Below are positions 33,088 through 43,984 of a DNA stretch of 64,000 bases, piece after piece. Source of the DNA: Flaccisagitta enflata (Eukaryota > Chaetognatha > Sagittoidea > Aphragmophora); NCBI GenBank assembly GCA_965153355.1, contig OZ231127.1, positions 31,434,001 to 31,498,000 of the forward strand, given 5' to 3'. The translations under genes and the position numbers were made by a program. Position 1 is the first letter of the stretch; each line of letters begins with the position of its first letter. The notes beneath the pieces were generated by a model. It worked only from the letters and a program-made list of their open reading frames with translations, searched no databases and was not told where the DNA came from.

Positions 33088-33693
33088 CCATCTTGGCCAT
33101 AAATATGGAAACAGTTAGTGTATAAGTGTCATAACTCGCTCAATTTTCATCGCAGAGAGATGATTTTTTTTTCAAAATTTGCGTCTGCAAAAGATCTATC
33201 GAATGAGACCAAGCTGGTTCCTGTATCTTTATTCGTTTAGAAATGAGAGCCGAAAGAAGAAAGCATATGCTTTTTGCAGGAGGAAAGAAATAGAGGAAAA
33301 AACAGTGCTATGGGCTATCTCCAATTTGCGACCGATGACGCGCAAACTGTGGCCCTCACCCCTCAATGCTACGATAGCCCTTTTGTTATTTAAAGAGAGT
33401 CTCTTCTCTGAGGGCATCGTAAAAAAACCTCAAGTAAAAGTAAAAAAATAGAAAGATGATGACGCTGAGGGGTAGAATGACTTTTTTTCCTCCATTTCTT
33501 TCCTCCTGCAAAAAGCATATGCTTTCTTCTTTCGGCTCTCATTTCTAAACAAATAAAGATACAGGAACCAGCTTGGTCTCATTCGATAGATCTTTCGCAG
33601 ACGCGAATTTTGAAAAAAAAATCATCTCTCTGCGATGAAAATTGAGCAAGTTATGACACTTTTTAGCTGTTTCCATATTTATGGCCAAGATGG
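33088..33693. mobile_element. Tc1-like element with 200-bp inverted repeats
   Basis: 606 bp between TA at 33086-33087 and 33694-33695. The ends are CCATCTTGGCCATAAATATG and its exact inverse, and arms of about 205 bp match closely (for example GCAAAAAGCATATGCTTTCT). The empty site in copy 1 reads GCATTTTACAGTCCGATCCG at about 28141. The single-copy middle carries the transposase fragment at 33229-33417. Confidence 0.93.
33229..33417 (-). pseudogene. Tc1-type transposase N-terminal helix-turn-helix fragment
   Basis: This minus-strand frame starts with ATG and reads MPSEKRLSLNNKRAIVALRG, then EGHSLRVIGRKLEIAHSTV. The pattern (basic lead, K-R-A-I-V-A-L, G-x-S, I-G-x-x-L-x-I, S-T-V) matches the first helix-turn-helix of Tc1-family transposases, which binds the inverted repeats. 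After about 38 residues the frame runs into the right arm of the element, giving an unrelated tail (SSISFLLQKAYAFFF). The second DNA-binding helix set, the linker and the DDE catalytic domain are absent. The element is a deletion derivative that cannot move itself. A full-length relative elsewhere in the genome would be its likely source. Confidence 0.72.
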
Positions 33694-33964
33694 TACAGTC
33701 CGATCCGACGACGGTGTATATGATATTTGTTATTTTTAAGAGGCTCTGTTGGTCCAGTTTTTAGTCGCATGCAAGCGACTCTACACGTTGATCTGAAAAT
33801 CGGTTCATCGGCCGGTCCATCCGGCAGTCAATAACATTTCTAAATCTTAGACATTTTGGCTTATTTTAAGGTGAAACAAGTTGTTTCAAAAGTTGAATTT
33901 GTCATATCTTAATTCATCTGTAATTTTTCGTTTACTAGTCATTTATTGTTTGTTTGTTCATTTT

Positions 33965-34309
33965 TAGATGCGTCCGTCAGGAACGCATCTCTGTAAGAGG
34001 GTTTGTCCGTCTGTCGGAAAAAACGCGTTCCTCGGTTGTTTTTGGCCACGATGAGATGCTATACTGAATCAAATGATCGACAAACATGTTTTGAAGGCCT
34101 TTTCTACTCTGGTCGATTTATCTGTCTGTTTATCCATCTGTCTCTCCATATATGAAAGTTGGACAACATTACTACCCAACCCCACTTTACTTAAGGATGA
34201 GAGCCTTTGGAGCTCTCACTGGTGTTTAATCCGGACCCATCACATGTTCAATACACGCAGAGAGTCGCAGAGACACAGCCCGGACGCATCTTTGCCCGGT
34301 CGGGCTTGT
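33965..34309 (+). mobile_element. Tag-hairpin element, AGATGCGTCC subfamily
   Basis: TAGATGCGTCC, then GGAACGCATCTCTGTAAGAG forming the 5' hairpin. Near the 3' end is GGACGCATCT, the inverted tag, then GCCCGGTCGGGC and TTGT. Copy 1 at 29230-29250 reads GTTCATTTTTTCATTCAATC, the uninterrupted T run. The insertion is again between T residues without duplication. Confidence 0.9.
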
Positions 34310-34499
34310 TTCATTCAATCTTCTTTTGTCATGTAATTTTTTAGTCCATATGTCATTTTTAGTGGAAAGTATGGGGTATTATGGTGTTTTTAGTAGGAAA
34401 GAATTGGATATTGAGTAATACTTTAGAATATTGTAAGCCTAAAACAATACCCAATACGTATCGCCCGGCCTTGGATGGTAGGAAGGACGAAAGAGAGTA

Positions 34500-34645
34500 A
34501 GGGAGGAAGAGAGGAGGGAAGAGAGGGAGGAAGGAAGGAAGGAAGGAAGAAAGGAAGGAAGGAAGGAAGGAAGGAAGGAAGGAAGGAAGGAAGAAAGAAA
34601 GGAAGGAAGGAAGGAAGGAAGGAAGGAAGGGAGGAAGGGAAGAAG
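34500..34645. repeat. (GGAA)n microsatellite
   Basis: GGAAGGAA with GAGG and AAAG interruptions. Counterpart at 55330-55465. Confidence 0.95.
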
Positions 34646-34883
34646 GGGTATTTTTATATGTAGTTGTGAATGTAACTGTGAAACGGAGCGCGCGACTGTT
34701 GGCCTGTTGGGCTTGTTTACACAAAATATTTTCATTCAAAAATGGAAAGGATTGACCGTTAATAAACCTGTGCGGAATTTACTTGGCGCCCTCTCCCAGA
34801 TTTGCTTTTAGATATACCAACACGTGGTCACGTTGTAGATATCAAATGTGTAATAAACCTGTTATTGAACACGTCACATCGAA

Positions 34884-35015
<132 letters not shown>

Positions 35016-35507
35016 GGAGTCAGACAGAGGCAGAGACAGACAAACCCACAAGTTAAAACGATCGCTTTAAATACTACCCGATAAAATTTTTCACCTGAAT
35101 AACGAGACACCCACAACTGCTTCTCCACCCAAAGACAGCCTCACTAATTTATTAGAAGAATACCCAAGGTAAGCGTAAAAGGATGTCTATAAATAGAACG
35201 TATGGTACATACTCTCCACACAAAAATCGCACCGCGCATGTAATTGTTTCCTCCTCCTCCGACAATGACATGGTCTGGTAGAGCCGTAATGATTACTGCC
35301 AGATTTGTTTAAGAAACTGGTATGTAGAGGATTGAAAAGGAAAAAAAAAGGATTAAGAACATTCATGATTGAATGCATGCAAGTTTTTCTTCCGTCTTTG
35401 TTTGAATCTCTTAGATTACTACCAGATTTGTATAGGACACTTGTGCATGTATTTGATATACTGATAAAGAGAGAAAAGTAGGCCTTACACTATGGAGACA
35501 TTTCTTT

Positions 35508-35749
35508 TAGTGGCGTGCTACTCTACACCCCGCTTTTTCCGTTCGTCCGTCCGTGTGTCGATGTCCATCCGTCCGTCTATCGGTTAGTCGGTCACATTTT
35601 ACTTTTTCTTATGTCTTTTCTATTCTCTGACCTAATTGCTTCCGCCCCAATGGCCTAGTGTCCTCAAATAAGGCCCCTGCCCAGTGCCCATCCGCGCGGA
35701 TATCCGCTCTTGACTGGGTTAGCCGACTAGCCGTGTATCCGGCCCTTTT
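35508..35749 (+). mobile_element. Tag-hairpin element, older copy
   Basis: TAGTGGCGTGCTACTCTACA, ACCCCGCTTTTTCCG, GTCY repeats, GCTCTTGACTGGGTTAGCCG, then GTGTATCCGGCCCTTTTT. Its very end is where the 35750-37130 element inserted. The orthologous copy B at 56306-59467 is interrupted by the LTR retrotransposon instead. Confidence 0.75.
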
Positions 35750-35866
35750 TAGTCGCGTGCTACGCGACTCTACACCCCGCTTTGTCCGTCCGTCGGTCGG
35801 TCGGTCGGTCTGTCGGTCGGTCGGTTGGTTGGTTGGTCGGTCGGTCGGTCCCCATTTTACTTTTTT

Positions 35867-36421
35867 GGGCAGCGGCCCCGAAGGGGACGAAGTCCTGTAG
35901 AACACAGGGGGACTTTCGTTCGTCCGTTCGTCCGTCCGTTCGTCCGTTCGTTCGTTAGTCCCCCCCCTTCATCAGACCCCTCAGGCCTCACATCTGGCCT
36001 CTCAGGCCGCAAATCCAGCCTCTCAGGTCTCAAATCCGGCCTCTCAAGCCTCAAATCTGGCCTCTCAGGCCTCAAATCTGGCCTCTCAGGCCTCAAATCT
36101 GGCTTCTTAGGCCTTAAATCCAAATTCTCAGGCCTCAAAACCTGGCCTCTCATGCCTCAAATTAGGCCTCTCAGGCCTCAAATCAGCCATCTAAACCCCA
36201 ATTTATTGCTCCCAGGCTTCAAATCAGTCCTCTGGCCTTTCAAGCCTTAATCCAGCTCTCTCAAGCCTCAAGTCAGCCCTCTCAAGCTTCCAACCGGCAT
36301 TCTCAGGCCTTATATCAGCCTTCTTAGACCTCAGTTTAGCATCTCATCCATGTCTTTAGGTAGGACGAACGAAAGTCCCCCTGTGTTCTACAGGACTTCG
36401 TCCCCTTTGGGGCCGCTGCCC
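35867..36421. mobile_element. GGGCAGCGG-family unit with minisatellite
   Basis: The ends GGGCAGCGGCCCCGAAGGGG and GGGGCCGCTGCCC are inverted, with ACGAAGTCCTGTAGAACACA inside both arms. The array is about 20 copies of a 20-bp CTCAGGCCTCAAATCTGGC unit. Confidence 0.8.
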
Positions 36422-36504
36422 TGCTTCCCCTCACTCCAATTCACAATCACTCAAAGCAGGGCAACGGGTATCGCTGACCACATATTGCCCTTGGGCGACC
36501 TGTT

Positions 36505-36939
36505 GGGCAGTGGCCCCAAAGGGGACGAAGTCTGTAGAACACAGGGGACTTTTGTTCGTTTGTTTGTTCGTTTGTCCCCCCCCCCAGGCCCTATCAGGCC
36601 TGAAATCTGCCCTCTCAGGCCTAAAATCTGCCTTCTCAGGCATGAAATCTGTCCTCTCAGGCCTTGAATCTGCCCTCTCAGGCCTGAGATTTGCTCTCTC
36701 AGGCCTAAAACCTGTCCTCTCAGGCCTTAAATCTACCCTATCAGGCCTGAAATCTGCTCTTTCAGATTCAAGGCCTGAAAGGGCTGGTTTCAAGCCTGAG
36801 AGGGCAGATTTTAGGCCTGAGATGACAGATTTCAGGCCTGAGAGGGCCTGGGGGGGCGGACGGACGGACGGACGGACAAACGAATGAACAAAAGTCCCCT
36901 GTGTTCCACAGGACTTCGTCCCCTTCGGGGCCGCTGCCC
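36505..36939. mobile_element. GGGCAGCGG-family unit with inverted minisatellite
   Basis: Same ends as 35867-36421. The array starts as AGGCCTGAAATCTGCCCTCT and switches strand near 36770 to AGAGGGCAGATTTTAGGCCT, so the whole unit folds back. A spacer with CAGGGCAACGGGTATCGCTG follows both this unit and its neighbour. Confidence 0.8.
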
Positions 36940-37479
36940 TGCCTCTCATTCCGATTTACAACCATGCAGGGCAGGGCAACGGGTATCGCTGACCACGTAT
37001 CGCCCTTGGGCGACCTGTTATATATTTTTGCGGTCTTTGGCTTCACCGCTCTTGCCGAAATGCTCTAGCAACTCAATTAATGCCCCTGCCCACCCACACG
37101 CGACTGAGGTAGCCGTGTATCCGGCCTTGTTCCTTGAAGAATTGGTTTTCACTTGAAGGATTCAAACACAATCTCACATTCAAAATAAATCACCACATTG
37201 TATAAGCATTGTGCAGGTTTGATTCTTTCCCTCAGGGCCCTTCGCTTGATAAACTTTTCGGGAGACAATGGAGATTAGAGAACGATGTTTTGATCTCATT
37301 TTTTGTTTTTATCTATCGGTAATTTTTTGTTTGTCTGTGTATTTGTCTGTTTCTTAAGGTTACTTTCGGGAATCCGCGAACAAGAAACATAAAATAAGTC
37401 TGTAATCTGTTACGCTGATGGCACTGTTCTATGGCAAGTTTTAGGCTTAAAATTAAATAAACTTTTAAATCAAAATTGA

Positions 37480-38575
37480 AATTAAGATTAAAATTAAAGT
37501 TAAAATCAAGATTAAAATCAAAACAAAAATTGAAATTGAAATTGAAATTGAAATTGAAATTGAAATTGAAATTGAAATTGAAATTGAAATCAGAAATAAA
37601 ATTAAAATTAAAATTAAAATTAAAACAAAAATTAAAATTAAAATTAAAATTAAAATTAAAATTAAAATTAAAATTAAAATTAAAATTAAAATTAAAATTA
37701 AAATTAAAATTAAAATTAAAATTAAAATTAAAATTAAAATCAAAATCAAAATTAAAATTAAAATTAAAATTAAAATTAAAATTAAAATTAAAATTAAAAT
37801 TAAAATTAAAATTAAAATTAAAATTAAAATTAAAATTAAAATTAAAATTAAAATTAAAATTAAAATTAAAATTAAAATTAAAATTAAAATTAAAATTTAA
37901 ATTAAAATTAAAATTAAAATTAAAATTAAAATTAAAATTAGAATTAAAATTAAAATTAAAATCGAAATGAAAATGAAAATCAAAATGGAAATGAAAATGA
38001 AAATGAAAATGAAAATGAAAATGAAAATGAAAATGAAAATGAAAATGAAAATGAAAGTGAAAATCGAAGTTGAAGTTGAAGTTGAAGTTGAAGTAGAAGT
38101 TGAAATTGAAATTGAAATCAGAATAAAAATTGAAATTGAAATTGAAATTGAAATTGAAATCAAAATGAAATTCAAATCAAGATCGAGATAGAAATCGAAA
38201 TTGACATCAAAATCAAAATTAAAATTAAAGTTAAAATTAAAATTAAAATTGAAATTGAAATTGAAATTGAAATTGAAATTGAAATTGAAATCAAAATTAA
38301 TCAAAATTAAAATTTAAATTCAAATCTAAATTTCAAAAAATTCAAAATTTTCAAATTTCAATTACAACGTCAATTTCAATTTCAATTTCAATTTCAATTT
38401 CAATTTCAATTAAAATCAAAATCAAAATCAAAATCAAAATCAAAATCAAAATCAAAATCAAAACCAAAACCAAAACCAAAATCAATTTCAATTTCAATTT
38501 AAATCATATCAAAATCAAAATCAAAATCAAAATCAAAAGCTATATCAAAATCAAAATCAAAATGAAAATCAATTT
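37480..38575. repeat. Long AAAATT / GAAATT / AAAATC hexanucleotide array
   Basis: About 1.1 kb of related 6-bp repeats that change sequence along the tract: AAATTG, AAAATT (over 50 units), GAAAAT, GAAGTT, GAAATT, TTTCAA, AAAATC. Copy 2 of duplication A has only about 60 bp here (60907-60968). Frames reading KLKLKL or ILILIL are artefacts. Confidence 0.95.
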
Positions 38576-38810
38576 CACAAACTCTCAAGTCAAAATCTTA
38601 AATCATCATCTAGCAAGCTAAGATAGTATGACATTTTATGACCTGGATGTAACAGATTGTGGATATAACTTATTTGTTATCTGCCCGCGGATTCTCGAAA
38701 GCATCTTTATCTATAACTTTTTCTTAATTGAATATTTTTCTTCCTGTCTGTCTATATCTGTTTCACTAGCTCTTTCTCTGTCTGTTTTTCGGTCTGTCTG
38801 TTTGTCTGTC

Positions 38811-38862
<52 letters not shown>
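38811..38862. repeat. (CT)n microsatellite
   Basis: About 26 CT units, followed by TTTCATGTTCTCTTTAAAAT. Counterpart at 60969-61065. Confidence 0.95.
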
Positions 38863-38866
<4 letters not shown>

Positions 38867-39542
38867 ATGTTCTCTTTAAAATATGCCGATTCTTGACTTA
38901 TTGTAAATATTGAAGGGAGACGAACGGCGGTGGCGGCGGCAGCGGTGGTTGAAGCAGCAATCAGACGAAGGAAAACTCTGGAAGGAGGAAAAAAAGGATT
39001 ATAAAAAAATGACATGAAAGTGGTGCAAGTTTTTTTGCCCTGAAGATGTTATCTTCATTGCCTTAGTTCAAAAACTATGAGTTTATCAGGAAGGAATGGA
39101 ATGGAATGGATTTTGTTGACAATACAGCTTTAGCTTTCCTAATCAGACCGACCTGAATTGTATTCAATTTTACACATATTTGATCAAGGACCAATTTGCG
39201 GCCGCTGTCCTCGACACAAAGACGGAAAAAATGGAAAGAAAGAGACGCGGGAAAGGCAGATAGAGAGAGAAAAAAAAGCTATAAGCCAGAAATAGAACAG
39301 GCACATAAGGCAATTCGACTTGGGCGACGTTGATTTTGGTATGATTTACAGGGCTACAGGTTTCACTGGTGAAATGTTTAAACAGGGAAAGGATTTCACG
39401 TATCCACTGATCGAAAAGGCACTTTAAAAACGAGCGATTCCTTGACTAATGCATCTTTACCCTTGTTAAGCTCTTGATATTTTAAGGCATCTCTATGCAT
39501 TTTTAGGACTGAAATTGCACCTTGGCCAGCCGCCACTCAGAA

Positions 39543-39697
39543 ACAAGGCCGGATACACGGCAAGACAGTCGCGGACGGTTGGGCAGGAGCTGTAATGCGA
39601 GAACCGCTCGCAATTTAGAAATATTTCCTACCGACCTACGGTCACCTACCGACCTACCGACCGACACGGCAAGGTGTAGAGTCGCGTGTCCGCGACA
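39543..39697 (-). mobile_element. Tag-hairpin element with empty site
   Basis: On the minus strand: (T)GTCGCGGACACGCGACTCTA, ACCTTGCCGTG, (GTCGGT)n, GTCCGCGACTGTCTTGCCGT, GTATCCGGCCTTGT. Copy 2 at about 61712-61728 reads CCACTCAGAAAAAAATATCA without it. The insertion is between T residues on the element strand. Confidence 0.88.
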
Positions 39698-39866
39698 AAA
39701 GATATCAATAGCAAGGCTTAAGTCGCAGCAACACTCCTCATGGAAAGTATCCCACTGAAACTATCCCATCAAAAGATCCCAAAGCTACATTTGCCAACTT
39801 AGGGGCATCTGGTAACGCAACTTTTTGCCCTGTCTTATATGGAGGCGTAGGTCCGACCATGTTTTA

Positions 39867-39992
39867 ACAAGGCCAAGTAGGCCAATAAGGTGCGACGTGT
39901 GGATCGTCGAACGAATGAGTTACCAACAGACAGACCGACCAACCAACCAACAAACGGACAGAGCCAGTTATAGAAATGCTTTGTTGCACCTA
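39867..39992 (-). mobile_element. Tag-hairpin element, AGGTGCGAC subfamily, with empty site
   Basis: On the minus strand: TAGGTGCAACAAAGCATTTC, TATAACTGGCTCTGTCCG, TTGGTTGGTTGGTCGGTCTG, then GATCCACACGTCGCACCTTA, TTGGCCTACTTGGCCTTGT. Copy 2 at about 61865-61885 reads AAGTTTTAAAAAAATATCAG. Confidence 0.9.
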
Positions 39993-40075
39993 AAAAAATA
40001 TCAGTCGAGAGCCGAAGCAAGAAAGAAGAAGACTGAGGCGAGAAGGAGAAAGAGGTGGAGACCAAAACGGCAATG

Positions 40076-40197
<122 letters not shown>

Positions 40198-42061
40198 AAA
40201 TGGGAGAGTGCATACAATGATAAGACAGAAAAAAAAAACGGAATCGGGTTGACCGCACCAAATTTCATAATTGGCCTACGGCTATTGCATTAGTAGTGAA
40301 GGCCTTGTCGTTTATACATACACACGAGTCAAATGTCTCTTATTCCTTTTATTGAACCATTAACTTGTGAAAATAAGACATGAACAACCCGGGGATATTT
40401 CAATTGACTCAATTTGTCTCGGCAAAAAGTTTCTTTTTTTTCCCTTTTATGAGGCCAGTCGTGGTGATAAAGCCTTTAAGGAAGGCTCTCAATTTTATCA
40501 TGTATCGTGACTTTTCTCATTCACTTTTAATTTACCTGGCTGGCTGGAACGATGAAGCCTCTCTTAAAAAGTGTCATGAATAATGTCAAACAAACAATCA
40601 CTACTCAGCTATCGATACATATGGCCTTTGTTGCCATATTTTCTTTCATTCATTCAAGACTGTTTTGTAATCAGCCGCTCATCCAACCTCGTCAAATTTT
40701 TTTGTAGAGGTAAATGGGTAGTAATAATGGAGTGATTTAGGGATGATTTGGACATATTTTCCAAGTGGTTGGATTTGAGGCACTATGCAGTCCTTGATTG
40801 ACATTTTTCATGCGCCAACGCACCATAATTTCAGGTCATGACCGACCGTCGGTCGGTCAGTTGATCTTTTGGTTCGTCACGCAAACATACAGGACCCACT
40901 GCACTTTGCACCTATTGACCTACTGCTAAGCGATTTTATGAGAGAGTTAGTACCTTGGTTTGTCCGTAGGTAGATAGGCACTATATAAGGTAGGTAGCAG
41001 AGAAGTCACGATACTATCGACTAGTAGATTAATCGGGTCGATTTTCTATATTTTCAAAAAATCTTCCTGATTCACCAAAGCACAAATGTATCAGGTCGAT
41101 TTTTTGTCTGTTTTGCCTAAATGAAGCTAGCACTAATTTAGTAATGAGCCTGATCTCTGAGTAAATTAAGAAAAAAAAAGTTATAAAACTGAATTCCTTT
41201 GATATTGAATAAGCAAAAATGGAATAATGAACAAATTGAAAACAATTTTTTTTTGTTTAAAAAGGAACAAGGCGCAGAAAACTGTGGAGATCGAGATCGC
41301 TTTTCATCCAAAATATTACCCATTTTGGAAAAAGCCTCTCCGAGTATGCAGTTTCATAAATGCGGGTCTCCGCGTTGTAAACTTGAGCAACAGATGGACA
41401 ACCAGATGGACGGACAAAGCCAGTATACATGCAAAAAAAAAATCTCGCCCTGTTCAATTTGACGAGAAAAAAAATGAGTTAGTTAAAGAGGCATGTTAAA
41501 AACTTTGGGCTTTTGATAGTCCGTAGAGTTTTCCTCCGCTCCTACTATCTAGGAAAAAAGTTTGGAAACAATTAGGGTTTACAGTAGGTTTTCTCCCTCC
41601 TGTACTCAAAACTTATGTACCTGATTGTTTTTGGTTATTCTCATATTTTCACTGACTAAACAGATAAACAATTTTTATTCCACTTTAGGGATGGCAAGTT
41701 TTATTTGTTTATCACACGAGATGGTTATGGTGAAAATGGTAGATTTTGGTCATTTTTGTTTGCATAATTGGGCTACTTCCCTTTTGAAATCCATGAGATT
41801 ATAAAACTAGAGCTTGAGAGCTAACCAGTGGTGCAATCTGCATGTTTCCCTCACTTTTTGGTAAGATTTAAGGGCATTTCAAAGATTTCAATTTAAGGGC
41901 ATTTCAAAGATAAAATGGGAGTAAAAAGGAGAAATTCTATTTTTTCTGCCGTTTTTAGATGCGTCCGCGCATCTCTATAAGAGGGTCTGTCCCTTGGTCG
42001 GTAGGTCTGTCTGAATGTCTGAGTGTCACGCGAAATTTTTAAAACGCGATTTTCAAGGTTT

Positions 42062-43115
42062 TCTCTCTATTTCTCTTCATGTCTCTTCAAGTCTCTTATA
42101 TTTCTTATGTCTCTTTCATCTCTTTTGTCTTTTTTGTCTCCTATATGTCTCTTATGTCTCCTATATGTCTCTTATATCTCTTATTTCTCTTATGTACTAT
42201 CTTGGAAAAAATAAAAGTCCAGGACGTTTTGTCATATTTTAGCTTTTATATAGATGATATGATATAAAAATTAGTGACCAGAATGAAGCTAATAAACAGG
42301 GCTAGCAAATGGCGCAAAGCTGAGACTCAAAGCTTCATTCATTTAGATTTGATATCAAAATATGTGAAAATGTTGATTTCAGGGAATGAACAGAAAAATT
42401 GAATAGAACCTAATTACATAATGTTTTGTTACAGTGTTGCTTTGATATGCAAAATTTTAAAAGAAAATTGGTGACCATTTTGAAGCTATTGATCAGGGCT
42501 ATCTATTGCCGCCAAGCAGAGACTCATAGCTCTATTTATTTGGATTCTACATCAAAAAGAGTGGGAATGTTTATTTTCAGAAATTGAGAAAAAATTGTGA
42601 GGAGGTATTTTGCTTCATAATGGCTGGACACTCTTTTCCAAGGCATATCCTTACAGATCCAGGCGGTTTTTATACTCGAAAAAGGTTATTCAAAATACTG
42701 GGCTTACAAAAATAGTCATTCTTTGATCAAATTTGGAAGAAAATCATTCCTTTATCCAGCTTGGACTTTTATTTTTTCCAAGATAGTAACTATGTCTCTT
42801 TTGTCTCCTATGTCTCTTATGTCTTTTATGTGTTTATGTCTATGTCTCTTTTGTCTCCTATATGTCTCCTATTTGTCTTTTATGTCTCTTCTGTCTCCTA
42901 TATGTCTCCTGTGTTTCATATGTCTCTTATATCTCTTATGTCTCTTATCTCTTATATCTCTTAAGTCTCTTTTGTCTCTTTTGTCTCTTATGTCTCTTAT
43001 GTCACTTATGTCTCTTATGTCTCTTCATGTCTCTTCATGTCTCTTCATGTATCTTCATGTCTCTAAATGTCTCCTCATGTCTCTCCATATCTCTCCATGG
43101 CTTCCAAGTCCCTTC
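42062..43115. repeat. TGTCTCTTATG minisatellite in two blocks
   Basis: Degenerate 11-bp units (TGTCTCTTATG, TGTCTCCTATA, TGTCTCTTCA) run at 42062-42205 and 42790-43115, separated by unassigned AT-rich sequence. Frames such as LCLLCLLYVSYVS are the repeat translated. Confidence 0.9.
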
Positions 43116-43136
43116 ATGTCTCTTCGTGAGGATGAG

Positions 43137-43322
43137 GCAGGGGGTGTGGGGAGGCGTGGGGGGAGGAGGGGAGGGGGAGTGGGGAGGCATGGGGGGGAAG
43201 GGTGGGGAGGCGTGGGGGAGGGGGGTGGCGAGGGGTGGGGAGGCGTGGGGGGAGGGGTGGGGAGGCGTGGGGGAGGGGGGAGGGAGTTGCGAGGCGTGGG
43301 GGGTAGAGGTGTGGTGGGGAGA
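43137..43322. repeat. G-rich GGGGAGGCGTGGGGG array
   Basis: The plus strand has many runs of three or more G spaced by a few bases, which could form G-quadruplexes. An (ATTAT)n run follows at 43366-43412. Confidence 0.9.
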
Positions 43323-43984
43323 GATGAATCAGTTAATATTTTTCTCTTTATCTCTGAATCTTTAAATTATATTATAATATATTATATTATATTATATTAT
43401 ATTATATTATATCTTAATATCTATATATCTTAATAATTTGTATGATTATATCTTACGTCTAAAGAGGACGCATCTATTGGACATCTCTTGGCCTTGTTGA
43501 AAGAACATGACCAACTTCAAACTGATGGCATTTTCAAACGGTTTGATGCACTGATAGGAGATTGTGCTCAGATTGTGAATTTTTCAACATAGATTAAAAT
43601 GCTCATAAATTTAGTTTATCTATTTTAACGAGAAGTCAAAATATCTCTCTGTAAAGGTTTTTCCAAACACATTTCCTAGATAGTTATGAGTGCTTATTTA
43701 CTCTTTTTTTTTTTGGTATCAACTATAAATGACTACAAACTTACAAGGCCGAGGTAAAAATCTCGAATATCTAATCTTGTGATACCAGTTGGTTTCTAAG
43801 ACATGTTGCTCTGAAAGTAAACAGCATTGATATATGGGAAAAGGACTAACTGGCAAAAAATCGACCCATGGTCGATACTGAGTCGATACTTTTTTTGGGA
43901 TCGACCATGATTAGATCGACCATGTCGATACTGTAAAACAAAAAATCATGAGGTAGGTAGGTAGGTATGTTGGAATGATAGTTA

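Larger units (their letters stand above)
32436..33716. mobile_element. CACCRTC-family element, second copy, doubly interrupted
   Basis: The ends are CACTGTCTTCGGATCAGACT and its inverse, finishing GACGACGGTG, flanked by TA. It is the duplicate of 27396-28169. Nested inside are 32497-32626 and 33088-33693. Confidence 0.85.
30087..34335. repeat. Segmental duplication B, copy 2
   Basis: Direct copy of 25146-29260. Copy-2-only insertions are at 31199-31793, 32497-32626, 33088-33693 and 33965-34309. The minus frame at 30682-30942 (86 codons) is the counterpart of 25671-25904. The (GAA)n start (30087-30366) is longer here. Confidence 0.88.
35750..37130 (+). mobile_element. Large tag-hairpin element with AGGCCTGA minisatellites
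   Basis: 1381 bp. The 5' end is TAGTCGCGTGCTACGCGACT, then ACACCCCGCTTTGTCCG and a long GTCGGT run. Near the 3' end is CACGCGACTGAGGTAGCCGT, then GTATCCGGCCTTGT. The body holds two GGGCAGCGG inverted-repeat units (35867-36421, 36505-36939). The empty site in copy 2 of duplication A is GGCCCTTTTTCCTTGAAG at 59460-59477. The filled site splits it as CCCTTTT-[element]-TCCTTG with nothing duplicated. This site has no TA on the right, which excludes a TA target duplication. Confidence 0.93.
41956..43497 (+). mobile_element. Large tag-hairpin element, AGATGCGTCC subfamily
   Basis: TAGATGCGTCCGCGCATCTC, TATAAGAGGGTCTGTCCC, GTCGGTAGGTCTGTCTG. Near the 3' end: AAGAGGACGCATCTATTGG, holding the inverted tag, then TCTCTTGGCCTTGT. 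The body holds a TGTCTCTTATG minisatellite, a 600-bp unassigned stretch and a G-rich array. Confidence 0.8.
40994..43955. other. Sequence present only in duplication A copy 1
   Basis: Copy 2 joins TATATAAGGTAGGTAG directly to a GGTA run and TATGTTGGAATGATAG (63760-63835). Copy 1 has about 2.96 kb between them, containing the tag-hairpin element at 41956-43497 and unassigned DNA on both sides. I see no gene. The junctions lie in GGTAGGTA repeats, so recombination there is as likely as transposition. Confidence 0.75.
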
